The notes under the pieces are model-generated. The model was given only the letters and a program-made list of their open reading frames with translations. It had not been told where the DNA came from and did no database searches. Shown in pieces: positions 9,467 to 20,017 of a stretch of 64,000 bases of DNA. Each line of letters starts with the position of its first letter. The first letter of the stretch is position 1. The position numbers were made by a program, and so were the translations under genes. The stretch is from Microvirga makkahensis (lineage in GTDB: Bacteria > Pseudomonadota > Alphaproteobacteria > Rhizobiales > Beijerinckiaceae): assembly GCF_009830105.1 (NCBI RefSeq), contig NZ_WURB01000003.1, forward strand, positions 186,001-250,000, in the 5' to 3' direction.

Positions 9467-11827
9467 TTAGAAGCGCGTGCCGCCGGAGAACCGGAAGGAC
9501 TGCGTCCGGTCCCCGCCGATCCGCGTACCATCCGCCTGGAGAATGCCCTCTTCCTTTGAGAGCGCGACTGCGTAGTCGAACCGGATCGGACCGAGCGGCG
9601 AAGACCACAGGATCGACGCGCCGACCGAGGAACGGATCTTGTGGCTGTCGAGAACCAGGATGCAGTCCTGAGGCTGCCCTGCATCGCGCTCGCAGGTCCC
9701 ACCGCCATCGGGATCGAAGACGCTGCCGCCGCCGGGATTGAACTGGGTCGGGCCCTCGTAGCCGAAGAGCGTACCGGCATCCGCGAACACGGCACCCTTC
9801 AGGCCCAGCTCCCTCGGCAGGCCGAAGATCGGGAACTGCACTTCGAGCGAGCCGCCGAAATAGGTTGTGCCACCGATGGCGTTGGCATTCGCGTCGGGGC
9901 TCGAGATGTCGCGCGGGCCGAGGCCGTTCGTCGCGAAGCCGCGGACCAGAGACGGCCCCATGAAGAAGTGGTCCACGATGCGCAGGTCGGCGCCGTCACT
10001 GTCATTGCCGAGGCCCATGATGTGACCGCCCTGGACACGGGCGATACCGACGATATCCTCGAACAGCTCGTGATAATAACGGGCGTCACCGGTGGCGCGG
10101 AAATAGCGCGAGTCGCCGCCGAGACCGGCGAAATCCGTCTTCACCTCGGCATAGAAGCCGTTGCGCGGATCGCGGGTGCTGTCGAGGGTATTGTAGTTGA
10201 AGGTCAGGCCGGCGAGCGACGTGATGGTCGAGCCCTGCGATTCCTTGATCGCCAGGGACGCCTCGCCATTCGCCAGACAGTTGGTGCTCGTCGTGACCCC
10301 GGGGATCGGGAACGAGCAGTCGTTGTACGGCTTGTCCTCGTCGTTCGGGATCTCCAGATCCTGCTGATAGAGCGAGTAGCGGGCCGTGACCGTGAACTCT
10401 TCCGTGAAGGGCAGGCCGAGGCGGATTTGACCGCCCGTCATGCGGTTCTCGTAACGGGAATACCGTGTCTGATCGCTGAACTTCGAGAACAGGTCGATGC
10501 CTGCGGCCATCCGGTAGCCGAGGAAGTACGGCTCGGTGAAGGAGAAGTCGACGCCGTTCGTCCGCTGTCCGAGCTGGCCCGCGAGACGGACGAACTGGCC
10601 GCGCCCGAGGAAGTTCGTTTCCGTGACAGCAACCTCGCCGATGAAGCCGTCGGCGGTCGAGTAACCGCCCGAGACCGAGAAGGAGCCGGTGGACTGATCC
10701 TCCACGTCCACGTTCACGACCACGCGGTCGGCCGAGGAGCCGGGCTCGTTGGAGACGCGAACCTGCTTGAAGTAGCCCAGGTTGTTCAGGCGGCGTTCGG
10801 CACGGTCGATCATCACCTGGTTGTAGGCATCGCCCTCGCCCAGATCGAACTCGCGGCGGATCACATAGTCGCGGGTGCGGGTGTTGCCGCGGATGTTGAT
10901 GCGCTCGATGTAGATGCGCGGCCCTTCCTCGATCACGTAGCCGAGGTTGACCGTACGGCTCCCGGGATCGCGGGTGCCAACGGGGCGAACCAGCACGAAC
11001 GGATTGCCCTGTCGCGCCACGGTGCGGGTCATGGCCTCGACCGACTTCTCGACGGCATCGGCGCTGTAGACGGAGCCGGCGGAGACCGACAGATCGCTGC
11101 GCAGCGCTTCGGCATCCACGCCCGGGACGCGGGAGTCGATGCTGACATTGCCCACCCGGTACTGCTCACCCTCCTCGACCGCGATGGTGACAATGTATCC
11201 GCCAGCATTGGCGTCGAACGTCACATCGCTGGAAACGATGCGGAAATCGGCGTAGCCGTTCTTCAGGTAATAGCGACGGATCAGCTCCAGATCATTGGAG
11301 AGACGACCCGGATCGTAGATGTCCGAGCTCTTGAGGAAGCTCAGGATATTGGACTCCGTGGTCTGCATGACGCTGCGCAGACGGCCAGATGAAATCTGGC
11401 TGTTGCCGACGAATCGGATCTCTTTCACGCCCGTCTTGTCGCCCTCGACGATGGTGTAAACCACGTCGACGCGGCCATTGGGCAGATCCACGATGCGCGG
11501 GGTCACCTGGGCCAGGCCCCGCCCCTGACGGCGATAGACCTCGAGAATGCTCTGCACGTCGGCGTCGATGGCCGCCTGGTTCACAGGCGTCCGCGCCCGG
11601 CTTTGCAGCACACCCTCGAGCAAGGCCTTTTCCACCTTGCTGTTGCCCTCGACGGCGACCCGGTTGATCAGGGGCCCCTGGGCGGCAGAAGCGCGGCTCC
11701 TCGTCTGCGGCACCCGCTGAGCAAGAGCGCTGTCCGCAACGGTGAGGCCAGCCATCAGCGCGCTCATGGCGATCATTGCGGTGGCGGCCGGCTTCTTCCG
11801 GCGTGGCGTGGTCGTCGACATCATCAA
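9467..11827 (-). CDS. bamA: Outer membrane protein assembly factor BamA
   Basis: BamA is the Omp85 barrel that inserts beta-barrel proteins into the outer membrane. The 786-residue precursor has a signal peptide cleaved near ALA36-Gln37, five POTRA domains (about 50-430; the third to fifth are clear from EEGEQYRVGNVSID, EEGPRIYIERINIRGN and LNNLGYFKQV), and a C-terminal 16-strand barrel with VRGF near residue 628. The protein ends in Phe, the usual beta signal. It lies between rseP and lpxD as expected. Several adjacent Met codons leave the exact first residue uncertain by one or two. Confidence 0.97.
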   Translation of the reverse strand: MMMSTTTPRRKKPAATAMIAMSALMAGLTVADSALAQRVPQTRSRASAAQGPLINRVAVEGNSKVEKALLEGVLQSRARTPVNQAAIDADVQSILEVYRRQGRGLAQVTPRIVDLPNGRVDVVYTIVEGDKTGVKEIRFVGNSQISSGRLRSVMQTTESNILSFLKSSDIYDPGRLSNDLELIRRYYLKNGYADFRIVSSDVTFDANAGGYIVTIAVEEGEQYRVGNVSIDSRVPGVDAEALRSDLSVSAGSVYSADAVEKSVEAMTRTVARQGNPFVLVRPVGTRDPGSRTVNLGYVIEEGPRIYIERINIRGNTRTRDYVIRREFDLGEGDAYNQVMIDRAERRLNNLGYFKQVRVSNEPGSSADRVVVNVDVEDQSTGSFSVSGGYSTADGFIGEVAVTETNFLGRGQFVRLAGQLGQRTNGVDFSFTEPYFLGYRMAAGIDLFSKFSDQTRYSRYENRMTGGQIRLGLPFTEEFTVTARYSLYQQDLEIPNDEDKPYNDCSFPIPGVTTSTNCLANGEASLAIKESQGSTITSLAGLTFNYNTLDSTRDPRNGFYAEVKTDFAGLGGDSRYFRATGDARYYHELFEDIVGIARVQGGHIMGLGNDSDGADLRIVDHFFMGPSLVRGFATNGLGPRDISSPDANANAIGGTTYFGGSLEVQFPIFGLPRELGLKGAVFADAGTLFGYEGPTQFNPGGGSVFDPDGGGTCERDAGQPQDCILVLDSHKIRSSVGASILWSSPLGPIRFDYAVALSKEEGILQADGTRIGGDRTQSFRFSGGTRF

Positions 11828-12035
11828 CTGGCCCGTTTCTTTTATACTTTGTCCGTCGCGAGGCGAGCTCGCGGGTCAGAAACACGCGTCCCAACCTATT
11901 TGGTGCTGCCCCGCTTGTACAAACTTTCGCCGTCATTGCAAACGGCACATACAAACAGAGTAGCAATTTTTAACCGGCGTGGCGTCCTTGTCACGTTCGG
12001 CCTGCCACAAAACTTGTGACAAGGTGAACGAGGCC

Positions 12036-13181
12036 TCACCCGAACGAGCGGGTCAGGTCGCTCCAGGTTGCCAGAAGCATCAGCATCGCCACGAAGGCAA
12101 ACCCTATCCTGAAGCCGATCTCCTGGGCTCTTTCACTCAAGGGCCGGCCGCGGACAGCCTCGATCGCATAGAACAAGAGGTGCCCGCCATCCAGTAACGG
12201 AATGGGGAAAAGGTTAATGAGTCCGATCGAGACCGACATGAAGCCGATGAGGTTCACCAGGCTGTAGATCCCGCCGATCTCGTAGGCTGTTCCCGCGATT
12301 CGAGCGATCCCGACCGGTCCGGAGAGCTGATCGATCGACTCGCGCCCCAAAACGAGGCGGCGCACGAAGTTGATCGTCCGATCCACCTGATTCCAGGTGT
12401 CGACGGCACCGGCCTTCAAAGCGCCCCAGGGGGAGTACGAGATGCGCTTGATCGCCGAGCGGTCCTGGGAAGCCTGAACCCCCAGGAGGCCGATGCGCTG
12501 CTTGCCGAAGGGCGTATCCCTCTCCTCGATCTTAGGAATCGCCGTGAGATTCACGATTTCGCCGTTTCGCTCGACCTGGAAGTTCAGCGCCTCGCCCGAG
12601 CTCGAGCTGACGATCATCTGCATGTCGGCGAAGGTCTCGATCCGGGTGCCGTCGATGGAGCGGATCACGTCCTGGGGCTGAAACCCTCCCGCCTCAGCCG
12701 CGCTGCCGGGGATCACCTTCTCGATGACCGGCTCCAGGACCATCTTCCCGCTGAAGTAATTGAAGCCCGCGAAAATCGCGATCGCCAGGATGAAGTTGGC
12801 GATCGGCCCGGCCGCCACGGTGGCCGCGCGCTTGGCGACATTTTGATGGGGAAAACTGATGGCCCGCTGCTCGGGTGGCATCTGCTCGGCGCCCTGTGCG
12901 TCCGGAACGCTCGCGGCGTTCAGGTCGCCCACGAACTTCACGTAGCCGCCGAGGGGAATCGCCGAGATCTTCCAGCGCGTGCCGTTCCGGTCCGTCCAGC
13001 CGATGAGTTCGGGCCCGAAACCGATGGAGAACGCCATCACGCCAATGCCGCATCGGCGTCCGACCCAGTAATGGCCGAATTCGTGGATGAAGACGACCAC
13101 CGTCAGCACCACGAGGAAGGCGAGCAGCGTCAGGGCCAGAGATCCCGTCGCTCCGCCGATAGTCATAAGCCAGTCCATCAT
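12036..13181 (-). CDS. rseP: Site-2 protease RseP
   Basis: This inner-membrane zinc metalloprotease cleaves anti-sigma factors and remnant signal peptides. The 381-residue protein has HEFGH at residues 33-37 inside the first membrane helix, one PDZ domain (about 125-200; E. coli RseP has two), and the second zinc ligand motif LLDGGH near residue 330 in a late helix. Its place between dxr and bamA is the conserved one. Confidence 0.95.
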   Translation of the reverse strand: MMDWLMTIGGATGSLALTLLAFLVVLTVVVFIHEFGHYWVGRRCGIGVMAFSIGFGPELIGWTDRNGTRWKISAIPLGGYVKFVGDLNAASVPDAQGAEQMPPEQRAISFPHQNVAKRAATVAAGPIANFILAIAIFAGFNYFSGKMVLEPVIEKVIPGSAAEAGGFQPQDVIRSIDGTRIETFADMQMIVSSSSGEALNFQVERNGEIVNLTAIPKIEERDTPFGKQRIGLLGVQASQDRSAIKRISYSPWGALKAGAVDTWNQVDRTINFVRRLVLGRESIDQLSGPVGIARIAGTAYEIGGIYSLVNLIGFMSVSIGLINLFPIPLLDGGHLLFYAIEAVRGRPLSERAQEIGFRIGFAFVAMLMLLATWSDLTRSFG

Positions 13182-13214
13182 CGTTCCTTCCGCACCCTGC
13201 CAGGATGCCTTACG

Positions 13215-14375
13215 TCAGCTTGCGGGAACGAGCCGCCGCGCCATGACCCGGGCCTCGCCGTCGATGGCAAGGGCGTCCGCGACCGTCGCAGGAGCCTTCC
13301 CGCTTCCAGAGAAACTTGAGCAAACTGCCTCAACGATCTCTGATATCGCATAAAATCCTATGTTTCCCGCCATATAGGCCTCGACGGCGACCTCGTTGGC
13401 CGCATTCAGAACCGTAGGGATGGCTCCCCCGGCCTGAAGCGCGGCCTTGGCCAGTGCAAGGCATGGGAAACGCGCCTCGTCCGCTCGCTCGAACGTTAAA
13501 CGGCCAATCGCGGCAAGATCGAGACGGGGCAGGTCCATGACCAGACGCTCCTGCCCGCGCAGGGCATTGGCGATCGGCACTCTCATGTCCGGGAGCGCGA
13601 GCCCGGCGGAAACGGCTCCGTCGGCCCATTGCACGAGCCCGTGGACGATGGCTTCCGGATGGACGAGCACGTCGAGGCGCTCTGCCTCGAGATCGAACAG
13701 GTGGTGAGCCTCGATCAGCTCGAGCCCTTTGTTCATCAGGGTGGCCGAGTCGATGTTGATCTTGGAGCCCATGGACCAGACCGGATGGACCGAAGCCTCC
13801 TTGGCGCTTGCCCGAGCGATCTGCTCCTGCGACCAGGTGCGGAACGGACCGCCGCTCGCGGTGATCACAGCCTTTTCCACATCCCTGTTCAGCCCGGCTG
13901 CGAGAGCGTGCTCGAGGGCGTTGTGCTCGGAATCCACAGGCATGATCTCGACTCCGAGGCGGCGAGCATCCGCCATGAAGGCCGCACCCGCGCAAACGAG
14001 GCTTTCCTTGTTGGCGAGTGCGATCCGCCGCCCCGGCTTCAGAGACGCATGGGTCGGCTCCAAGCCGGCGGTGCCGCTGATGGCTGCGAGCACGACATCG
14101 GAGGGGCGGTCTACGGCTTCGAGCACGGCGGAACGACCCGCCCCGCTCGCGATACCCGTTCCGGAGAGAGCCTCCTTGAGCGCGGGACCGGCGCGCTCAT
14201 CGGACAGGGCCGCAAATTTGACGTTCAGGCGCTTGGCGGCTTCTGCGAGGGCCGGGACGTTGCGTCCTCCGACGACGGCCTCGACCTGGAACTCGTCCCT
14301 ATGCGCAAGAACCACTTCCGCCGTGGAGCGGCCGATGGAGCCGCTGGCCCCGAGGATCGTGAGAGAACGTGGCAT
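13215..14375 (-). CDS. dxr: 1-deoxy-D-xylulose-5-phosphate reductoisomerase
   Basis: DXR converts DXP to 2-C-methyl-D-erythritol 4-phosphate with NADPH in the MEP isoprenoid pathway, which supplies the precursor for the uppS product next door. The 386-residue enzyme has the nucleotide motif GASGSIGRST at 9-18, the metal-binding region PVDSEHNAL near 147, and the flexible-loop and substrate region SATLMNKGLELIEAH near 210-225. It starts six bases after the cdsA stop. Confidence 0.96.
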   Translation of the reverse strand: MPRSLTILGASGSIGRSTAEVVLAHRDEFQVEAVVGGRNVPALAEAAKRLNVKFAALSDERAGPALKEALSGTGIASGAGRSAVLEAVDRPSDVVLAAISGTAGLEPTHASLKPGRRIALANKESLVCAGAAFMADARRLGVEIMPVDSEHNALEHALAAGLNRDVEKAVITASGGPFRTWSQEQIARASAKEASVHPVWSMGSKINIDSATLMNKGLELIEAHHLFDLEAERLDVLVHPEAIVHGLVQWADGAVSAGLALPDMRVPIANALRGQERLVMDLPRLDLAAIGRLTFERADEARFPCLALAKAALQAGGAIPTVLNAANEVAVEAYMAGNIGFYAISEIVEAVCSSFSGSGKAPATVADALAIDGEARVMARRLVPAS

Positions 14376-14381
14376 GAAGGA

Positions 14382-15230
14382 CTAAGAGGCTCCGTGCGTG
14401 ACGAAAAGGATGATTCCGATGATGAGAGAGACGGCCCAGAATCCGTCGAGACGATCCATCACTCCGCCATGCCCAGGGATAAGATGGCTCGAATCCTTCA
14501 CATCGCAATGGCGTTTGAGCGCCGATTCCGCGAGGTCGCCGATCTGGCTCGCGACGGAAGCGACCATGGACAGTGCTATCGTGCTGCCCAGGGAGAATGA
14601 ATGCGTCACGCCGAAACTCCCGCCCAGCCACACCACCAGACATCCGGCAAGGGTTGCCGCAATCAGTCCTCCGAAGAACCCGGACCAGGTTTTCTTCGGG
14701 CTGATTGCAGGGCAGAGCTTGGGTCCGCCGAGTGTGCGCCCGGTGAAATAGGCGGCTATATCGGTGGTCCATACAACCGCGAACATCCAGATCAGTCCGA
14801 GGATTCCAATCTCGGGATAGTCCCGGACCATGGGCGGAACGAGCACGATGACCACGGCGTAGGCAAATCCCGAGGCCGCCCACAATTTCTCCCGTGAACC
14901 CTTGGTGATCAACGCTCCCAAAGCCAAGAAAACAAGCCCTGTCACTGCTCCGATCACGAAGCTCCCGCCCGAAAGGTAGAGCAGCGTCAAGGCAACGAGC
15001 CCCAGACCGAAGACAGTCTGCACGATCCGGCGCGGCTCGGCGCCGGTCATATCCGCCCATTCGACCATTATCGCGATTCCAGCAGCCAGCCAGAACAGGG
15101 CGAAAGGCCAGCCGCCCCAATAGGCAGCCGCAAGCGCGAGCGCGATCATGACGATCGCGGACAGGACCCTGGTCTTCAACTCGCTGGAAGGAGCTTTGGG
15201 AGCCAAGGCGGGACCCTCGGTGCTAGCCAT
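14382..15230 (-). CDS. cdsA: Phosphatidate cytidylyltransferase
   Basis: CdsA makes CDP-diacylglycerol for all phospholipids. The 282-residue protein has about eight hydrophobic segments and ends with the family signature: SALKRHCDVKDSS then LIPGHGGVMDRLDG at about 234-263, including the conserved Lys, Asp and Arg. It is two bases from uppS and six from dxr, so it belongs to the same transcript. Confidence 0.95.
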   Translation of the reverse strand: MASTEGPALAPKAPSSELKTRVLSAIVMIALALAAAYWGGWPFALFWLAAGIAIMVEWADMTGAEPRRIVQTVFGLGLVALTLLYLSGGSFVIGAVTGLVFLALGALITKGSREKLWAASGFAYAVVIVLVPPMVRDYPEIGILGLIWMFAVVWTTDIAAYFTGRTLGGPKLCPAISPKKTWSGFFGGLIAATLAGCLVVWLGGSFGVTHSFSLGSTIALSMVASVASQIGDLAESALKRHCDVKDSSHLIPGHGGVMDRLDGFWAVSLIIGIILFVTHGAS

Positions 15231-15232
15231 CG

Positions 15233-16000
15233 TCAGCAGGCCTTGGCACTCAGGCCGCCGAACCGCCGGTCACGGCGGCGATACTCGTCGAGAGCCGCCT
15301 TGAAGGAGGCATCATCGAAGTCGGGCCAGAAGACAGGCAGGAAGACGAACTCGGAATAGGCCGTCTGCCAGGTCAGGAAGTTTGAAACGCGCTGTTCGCC
15401 GGATGTGCGGATGACGAGATCGGGGTCGGGGATATCATGGGTATCGAGGGACGCGCCGACCATCTCCATGTCGATCGCCTCAGGATCGAGCAGCCCCTCC
15501 TTCACCTTCCGGGCGAGCGCGCGCACGGCACTCGCGATCTCCTGGCGGCCGCCGTAGTTGAACGCAATCACCAAAGTGAGGCCCGTGTTGGTGCGGGTCA
15601 GCTGCTCCGCTTCCTCCAGCAATAGGCGGATGTCGGCGGCAAGCCCCTCTCGCGCGCCGATGACCCGAACCCGGACATTGTTGGAATGGAGTTCCGCGAG
15701 ATCGTGGCGCAAGAAGCGCTTGAGCAGCCCCATCAGGAAGGAAACCTCCTCCTCGGGACGACGCCAGTTCTCGGCTGAGAAACTGTAGACGGTGAGATAG
15801 CGGATATCGTGTGCGGCGGCCGTTTGGACGGCCCGGCGGATCGCCTCGATTCCCTTGCGGTGCCCCTCGAAGCGAGGCAGCCCCCTCTGGGCGGCCCAGC
15901 GGCCGTTTCCATCCATGATGATGGCAACATGGGTCGGCAACTCCCCGCCCGGCGCTACACGGGCAAGAATGGGAGCCGACCGCTGGGCTTCGCCGCTCAT
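15233..16000 (-). CDS. uppS: Isoprenyl transferase (undecaprenyl diphosphate synthase)
   Basis: This cis-prenyltransferase makes the C55 carrier lipid for peptidoglycan and LPS. With ATG 16000 it has 255 residues, catalytic Asp30 in [10 protein letters not shown], the [12 protein letters not shown] region, and the C-terminal diphosphate-binding [11 protein letters not shown]. The alternative ATG at 16018 adds six residues but has a weaker ribosome site; 16000 has GGAA eight bases before it. The spacing to frr is short, consistent with one operon. Confidence 0.93.
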   Translation of the reverse strand: MSGEAQRSAPILARVAPGGELPTHVAIIMDGNGRWAAQRGLPRFEGHRKGIEAIRRAVQTAAAHDIRYLTVYSFSAENWRRPEEEVSFLMGLLKRFLRHDLAELHSNNVRVRVIGAREGLAADIRLLLEEAEQLTRTNTGLTLVIAFNYGGRQEIASAVRALARKVKEGLLDPEAIDMEMVGASLDTHDIPDPDLVIRTSGEQRVSNFLTWQTAYSEFVFLPVFWPDFDDASFKAALDEYRRRDRRFGGLSAKAC

Positions 16001-16026
16001 GTCAAGGTTCCGATGCAAGTCTAGGC

Positions 16027-16587
16027 TTAGACTTGCATGATTTCCTTTTCCTTGGCCACCAGGAGCTGATCGATTTCCGCCACGAACTGGTCGGTGGCTT
16101 TCTGCACCTGCTCGCCATCCCGCTTGGCGTCGTCCTCGCTGATTGCCGAGTCCTTTTCCAGCTTCTTCAGGAGGTCGAGGCCGTCACGGCGCACGTGGCG
16201 GACGGCGATACGGGCCTCTTCCGCATATTTGTGGGCGACCTTGACCATCTCCTTGCGCCGCTGCTCGTTCATCTCGGGAATGCGCAGGCGGATGACCTGC
16301 CCCTCCGTCTGCGGGTTGAGGCCGAGATCCGACTCACGGATGGCCTTCTCTACGGCGGCGACCATGCCGCGATCCCAGACCTGCACGCTCAGCAGACGCG
16401 GCTCCGGCACGTTGACGGTGGCCACCTGCGTGATCGGCATCAGCGAGCCGTAGGCATCGACCTGAATCGGATCGAGAAGGTTGGGCGAGGCGCGGCCCGT
16501 GCGAAGGCTGCCCAAGTCATGTTTGAAAGCGTTGATGGCGCCCTGCATGCGGCGCTTTACATCGGCGAGGTCAAAGGTCGTAGCCAT
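16027..16587 (-). CDS. frr: Ribosome recycling factor
   Basis: RRF splits post-termination ribosomes together with EF-G. The 186-residue length is exact for the family. The sequence shows [12 protein letters not shown] near 28-39, [14 protein letters not shown], and the hinge-region [12 protein letters not shown]. It follows pyrH after 170 bases in which only promoter-like AT tracts are seen, and precedes uppS closely. Confidence 0.97.
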   Translation of the reverse strand: MATTFDLADVKRRMQGAINAFKHDLGSLRTGRASPNLLDPIQVDAYGSLMPITQVATVNVPEPRLLSVQVWDRGMVAAVEKAIRESDLGLNPQTEGQVIRLRIPEMNEQRRKEMVKVAHKYAEEARIAVRHVRRDGLDLLKKLEKDSAISEDDAKRDGEQVQKATDQFVAEIDQLLVAKEKEIMQV

Positions 16588-16757
16588 GAGATCTTTTCCT
16601 TACGCGAACTTTCTAGAAACGGGCTTACGCTGCCCAAGGTCCCGCATCAAGGCCCTAGAGTAACGAACCTAAAAGTGGAATGCACTTTCGGATGCCGCCG
16701 GACATTCCCTGTTATGAACGTGAAACTCGGGCTCACTCCCTCGTGTGGCGGCAGGCT

Positions 16758-17471
16758 TCACGGGACCACGGCTGTCGACGGCACTTTTCCGAGGAGCAGA
16801 TCGGTCACCGAGCTTGGAGCATGAACGGAACCGACGATGATCGACAGCCGGCTCTCCCGCGCGAGCGCAAATGCCGCGGTATCCATCACCTTTAGATCCT
16901 TGGCGATGGCCTCGTCGTGGGTGAGGCGATCGAACCGGACCGCGGCCGGGTCTTTCTTGGGATCGGCGGAATAGACCCCGTCCACCTGGGTCGCTTTGAG
17001 CACCGCGTCGCATTTCAGCTCGGCTGCGCGCAGCACGGCGGCCGTGTCCGTCGTGAAAAACGGATTGCCCGTGCCGCCGGCAAGGACCACCACCTGCCCC
17101 TTGTCCAGATGGTGCAGGGCGGGCTGGCGGGCATAGGTTTCGCAGATCGTGGGCATGGAGACCGCCGACATGGTGCGGGCAGGCACCCCGGCCGCGTTCA
17201 GGGCCGTTTCGATGGCCAGCGAGTTCATTACGGTGCCGAGCATCCCCATGGAATCTGCGGTGGGTCGGTCGATCCACCCGGCGGCGCTCATGCGCGCGCC
17301 ACGGATGATGTTGCCGCCGCCGATCACAACAGCGATCTCGAAGCCTGCCCTGGTGGCATTGGCGAGATCCTGGGCGAGGCTCGAGAGCACCTGTGTATCG
17401 AGCCAGTATCCGTCAGGAGCCATCAAGGCCTCTCCCGAAAGCTTCACCAGAATGCGCCGGAATTGTGCCAC
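16758..17471 (-). CDS. pyrH: UMP kinase
   Basis: PyrH phosphorylates UMP to UDP as a hexameric amino acid kinase-fold enzyme regulated by GTP and UTP. The 237-residue protein has the ATP-binding LVKLSGEALM (about 8-17), GGGNIIRG (about 51-58) and VVLAGGTGNPFFTTDTAA (about 128-145). It follows tsf after an intrinsic terminator, so it probably has partial independence from rpsB-tsf. Confidence 0.96.
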   Translation of the reverse strand: MAQFRRILVKLSGEALMAPDGYWLDTQVLSSLAQDLANATRAGFEIAVVIGGGNIIRGARMSAAGWIDRPTADSMGMLGTVMNSLAIETALNAAGVPARTMSAVSMPTICETYARQPALHHLDKGQVVVLAGGTGNPFFTTDTAAVLRAAELKCDAVLKATQVDGVYSADPKKDPAAVRFDRLTHDEAIAKDLKVMDTAAFALARESRLSIIVGSVHAPSSVTDLLLGKVPSTAVVP

Positions 17472-17510
17472 TGTCGGACTCCCCTGTTGGCTTCGATTGA
17501 TCCTCTCATG

Positions 17511-17538
17511 AAAACGGCGGCTTCTCAGCCGCCGTTTT
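17511..17538. terminator. Symmetric intrinsic terminator between tsf and pyrH
   Basis: AAAACGGCGGCT pairs perfectly with AGCCGCCGTTTT around a four-base loop. The A and T ends make it functional in either direction. It would stop or thin the rpsB-tsf transcript before pyrH. Confidence 0.85.
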
Positions 17539-17551
17539 GTGCCTGGAGGTC

Positions 17552-18481
17552 TTAGGCCTTGAGACCGGCCTGGGCGGCGACTTCGGCCGCGAAGTCCGGA
17601 GCCTCCTCCTTCTCGATGCCCTCGCCGAGAGCATAGCGGACGAAGGCCTTCAGGTTGACGGGCTTGCCGGCTTTGGACTCGGCTTCCTTGAGCACCTGGG
17701 TAACCGTCTTGGAGGGATCGTGCACGAAGGGCTGGTCGAGAAGCGTGACTTCCTTGAAGTAGCTCTTCAGGCCGCTCTCGACGATCTTCTGCATCACGTG
17801 ATCCGGTTTGCCGGCGTTCTTGTCGCGCAGGATCGCGGTCTCCCGATCGATGGTGGCCTGGTCGACGCCCGAGGCGTCGAGGGCAACCGGGTTGGTGGCA
17901 GCCACGTGCATCGCGATCTGGCGGCCGAGCGTGCTCAGAGCCTCGACATCGCCTTCGGATTCCAGCGCAACCAGCACACCGATCTTGCCGAGGCCTTCGG
18001 ACACGGCATTGTGCACGTAGGACGCGATCACGCCCTTCGAGACTTCGAGCTTCGCGATGCGGCGCAGGGTCATGTTCTCGCCGATGGTGGCGATGAGCTC
18101 CTGCAGGCGGTCTTTCACGGTGACGCTGGAGCCCGGGAACGTGGCAGCTTCGAGCGCCTCGACAGTGCCATTGCCGTTCAGCCCAATCTTGGCCGCTTCG
18201 CGAACGAAGGCCTGGAACTGGTCGTTACGGGCGACGAAGTCCGTCTCCGAGTTGACCTCGAGGATGGTAGCGGTGTGACCGGACGATTCGACAGCGACGA
18301 GGCCCTCGGCAGCGACGCGGCCGGCCTTCTTGGCAGCCTTGGAGAGGCCCTTCTTGCGGAGCCAGTCGATGGCGGCTTCCATGTCGCCGTTGGTTTCGGC
18401 AAGAGCGGTCTTGCAGTCCATCATGCCGGCGCTGGTCGTCTCGCGCAGCTCCTTCACCATCGCAGCGGTGATATTCGCCAT
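17552..18481 (-). CDS. tsf: Elongation factor Ts
   Basis: EF-Ts recycles EF-Tu by nucleotide exchange. The 309-residue protein has the N-terminal UBA-like domain ([16 protein letters not shown], about 11-26), the EF-Tu contact motif ETDFVARN near 80, the core repeats, and the C-terminal module. It is in the universal rpsB-tsf pair and ends just before a strong terminator. Confidence 0.97.
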   Translation of the reverse strand: MANITAAMVKELRETTSAGMMDCKTALAETNGDMEAAIDWLRKKGLSKAAKKAGRVAAEGLVAVESSGHTATILEVNSETDFVARNDQFQAFVREAAKIGLNGNGTVEALEAATFPGSSVTVKDRLQELIATIGENMTLRRIAKLEVSKGVIASYVHNAVSEGLGKIGVLVALESEGDVEALSTLGRQIAMHVAATNPVALDASGVDQATIDRETAILRDKNAGKPDHVMQKIVESGLKSYFKEVTLLDQPFVHDPSKTVTQVLKEAESKAGKPVNLKAFVRYALGEGIEKEEAPDFAAEVAAQAGLKA

Positions 18482-18513
18482 GGCTTATCCTTTCACGGGT
18501 TCTTGCATAGAGG

Positions 18514-18542
18514 GAGCCCGGCGCTCATGGAACGCCGGGCTC
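18514..18542. repeat. Inverted repeat in the rpsB-tsf spacer
   Basis: GAGCCCGGCG and CGCCGGGCTC form a 10-base perfect stem with a nine-base loop. There is no T-run on either side, so a processing or partial attenuation hairpin between rpsB and tsf is more likely than a full terminator. Confidence 0.55.
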
Positions 18543-18588
18543 AATCGTTCGTTCAAGCGCCGCCGCATTCAAGGCAGCGCCGCGAGAC

Positions 18589-19605
18589 TTACGCCGCAGC
18601 AGCTTCGATCATCGAGCGGGCCTGGTCGAGCCAGCCGTCACGCTCGAGACGGCCGTTCAGCTTCAGGTCCTTGTCGAGCTGAGCGATATCGGCTGGCTGC
18701 ATGGCAGCCAACTGCCAATAGTGGAAGATACCGGCCTCGTTCAGCTTCTTCTCAAGCTGCGGGCCGACGCCGTTGAGCTTGGTCAGGTCGTCCGGAGCGC
18801 CACGGGGAGCGGCCAGACGCTCGAACTGCTCGCCCTCATAGGCAGCCGTGTCGCTCGCCGGGAGCTCCTCCGCCATCGGGTTCTCGGACTCGCCGATATC
18901 GATGCCCATGGCTCCGGCGCCACGGGAAATGCCGTCGAGAGCGGCGCGGGCAACGAGATCGCAGTAGAGCGAGATTGCACGGCCGGCGTCGTCGTTGGCC
19001 GGGACCGGGAAAGCGATACCGTCCGGGTCGCAATTCGTGTCGACGATGGCGGCGACCGGAATGCCGAGACGGTTTGCCTCCTTGATCGCCAGCTGCTCTT
19101 TGTTGGTGTCGATGACGAAGATCAGGTCGGGCGTGCCGCCCATGTCCTTGATGCCGCCGAGAGCACGCTCGAGCTTCTCCTTCTCACGAGCGAGCATGAG
19201 GCGCTCCTTCTTCGTGAGGCCCTGGCCGCCGCCGGCGAGGATCTCGTCGACCTTGCGCAGGCGCTGGATCGACCCGGAGATCGTCTTCCAGTTTGTGAGC
19301 ATGCCGCCGAGCCAACGGGAGTTCACGTAGTACTGAGCCGAACGCTTGGCGGCGTCGGCGACGGCATCGGCTGCCTGGCGCTTCGTGCCGACGAAGAGCA
19401 CGCGACCGCCCCGGGCGACCGTGTCGCTGACGGCCTGGAGAGCGCGATGCATCATCGGAACCGACTGAGCGAGGTCGATGATATGGATGTTGTTGCGGGT
19501 ACCGAAGATGTATTGACCCATCTTCGGGTTCCAGCGGTGGGCCTGGTGGCCAAAGTGAGCGCCAGCTTCCAGCAGCTGACGCATCGAGAAATCAGGAAGC
19601 GCCAT
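18589..19605 (-). CDS. rpsB: 30S ribosomal protein S2 with a C-terminal extension
   Basis: S2 binds the small subunit and helps recruit S1. ATG 19605, with GGAG ten bases upstream, gives 338 residues; E. coli S2 has about 240. The normal S2 body ([20 protein letters not shown] to about residue 230) is followed by an acidic linker and a tail with [19 protein letters not shown], a helix-hairpin-helix-like motif, near residue 270-330. Such tails are known in Hyphomicrobiales S2. An in-frame start at 19722 adds 39 residues unlike S2. Confidence 0.96.
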   Translation of the reverse strand: MALPDFSMRQLLEAGAHFGHQAHRWNPKMGQYIFGTRNNIHIIDLAQSVPMMHRALQAVSDTVARGGRVLFVGTKRQAADAVADAAKRSAQYYVNSRWLGGMLTNWKTISGSIQRLRKVDEILAGGGQGLTKKERLMLAREKEKLERALGGIKDMGGTPDLIFVIDTNKEQLAIKEANRLGIPVAAIVDTNCDPDGIAFPVPANDDAGRAISLYCDLVARAALDGISRGAGAMGIDIGESENPMAEELPASDTAAYEGEQFERLAAPRGAPDDLTKLNGVGPQLEKKLNEAGIFHYWQLAAMQPADIAQLDKDLKLNGRLERDGWLDQARSMIEAAAA

Positions 19606-19709
19606 AGTTTTTCTCCGGTTAAGCCTCCGCGGAACAGTGGGCCGGACCTTCCGGCCACCGGGATACCTCATGGGCTCACGAGGCGGTTTCCGCGTGTGGA
19701 ATGGGGGCG

Positions 19710-19738
19710 CATATAGGGGCAAACGCCTAGAAACGCAA
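19710..19738 (-). promoter_or_regulatory. Candidate promoter of rpsB
   Basis: On the minus strand TTGCGT and TATATG are 17 bases apart, giving a leader of about 95 bases before rpsB that contains a GGCCGG/CCGGCC hairpin. From 19739 to 20017 no gene is seen. This is a motif match only. Confidence 0.45.
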
Positions 19739-20017
19739 GTTGAAATAGCCTCTTGCCCCTTGAGACGCCGGAGCCCCTCGATTCCGCAGTCCTGAGCCGT
19801 TTCAAGCAGGCGTTTCGGTTGTATTCCGCGTCCGGTACGGCCTTCGGCAAGGTCTCTCCGGCATTCTCTCCGACGTCAGGGACCGGCCCCTCGCGACTCG
19901 GCCCGCCGTTCCGATGCTGCCCTAATGTATAGCTTCAGATCCTGAATGATAGGCCCTAGAAGATCGCCCTCGTGTTCACCATGGCGGGCATTCCCCGCGA
20001 TCATAGGGAGTGAGAGA

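Noticed and set aside
9641..11392. A long plus-strand frame opposite bamA
   Set aside because: Its composition (many His, Asp, Ala, Gly) is that of an antisense shadow, and bamA is certain.
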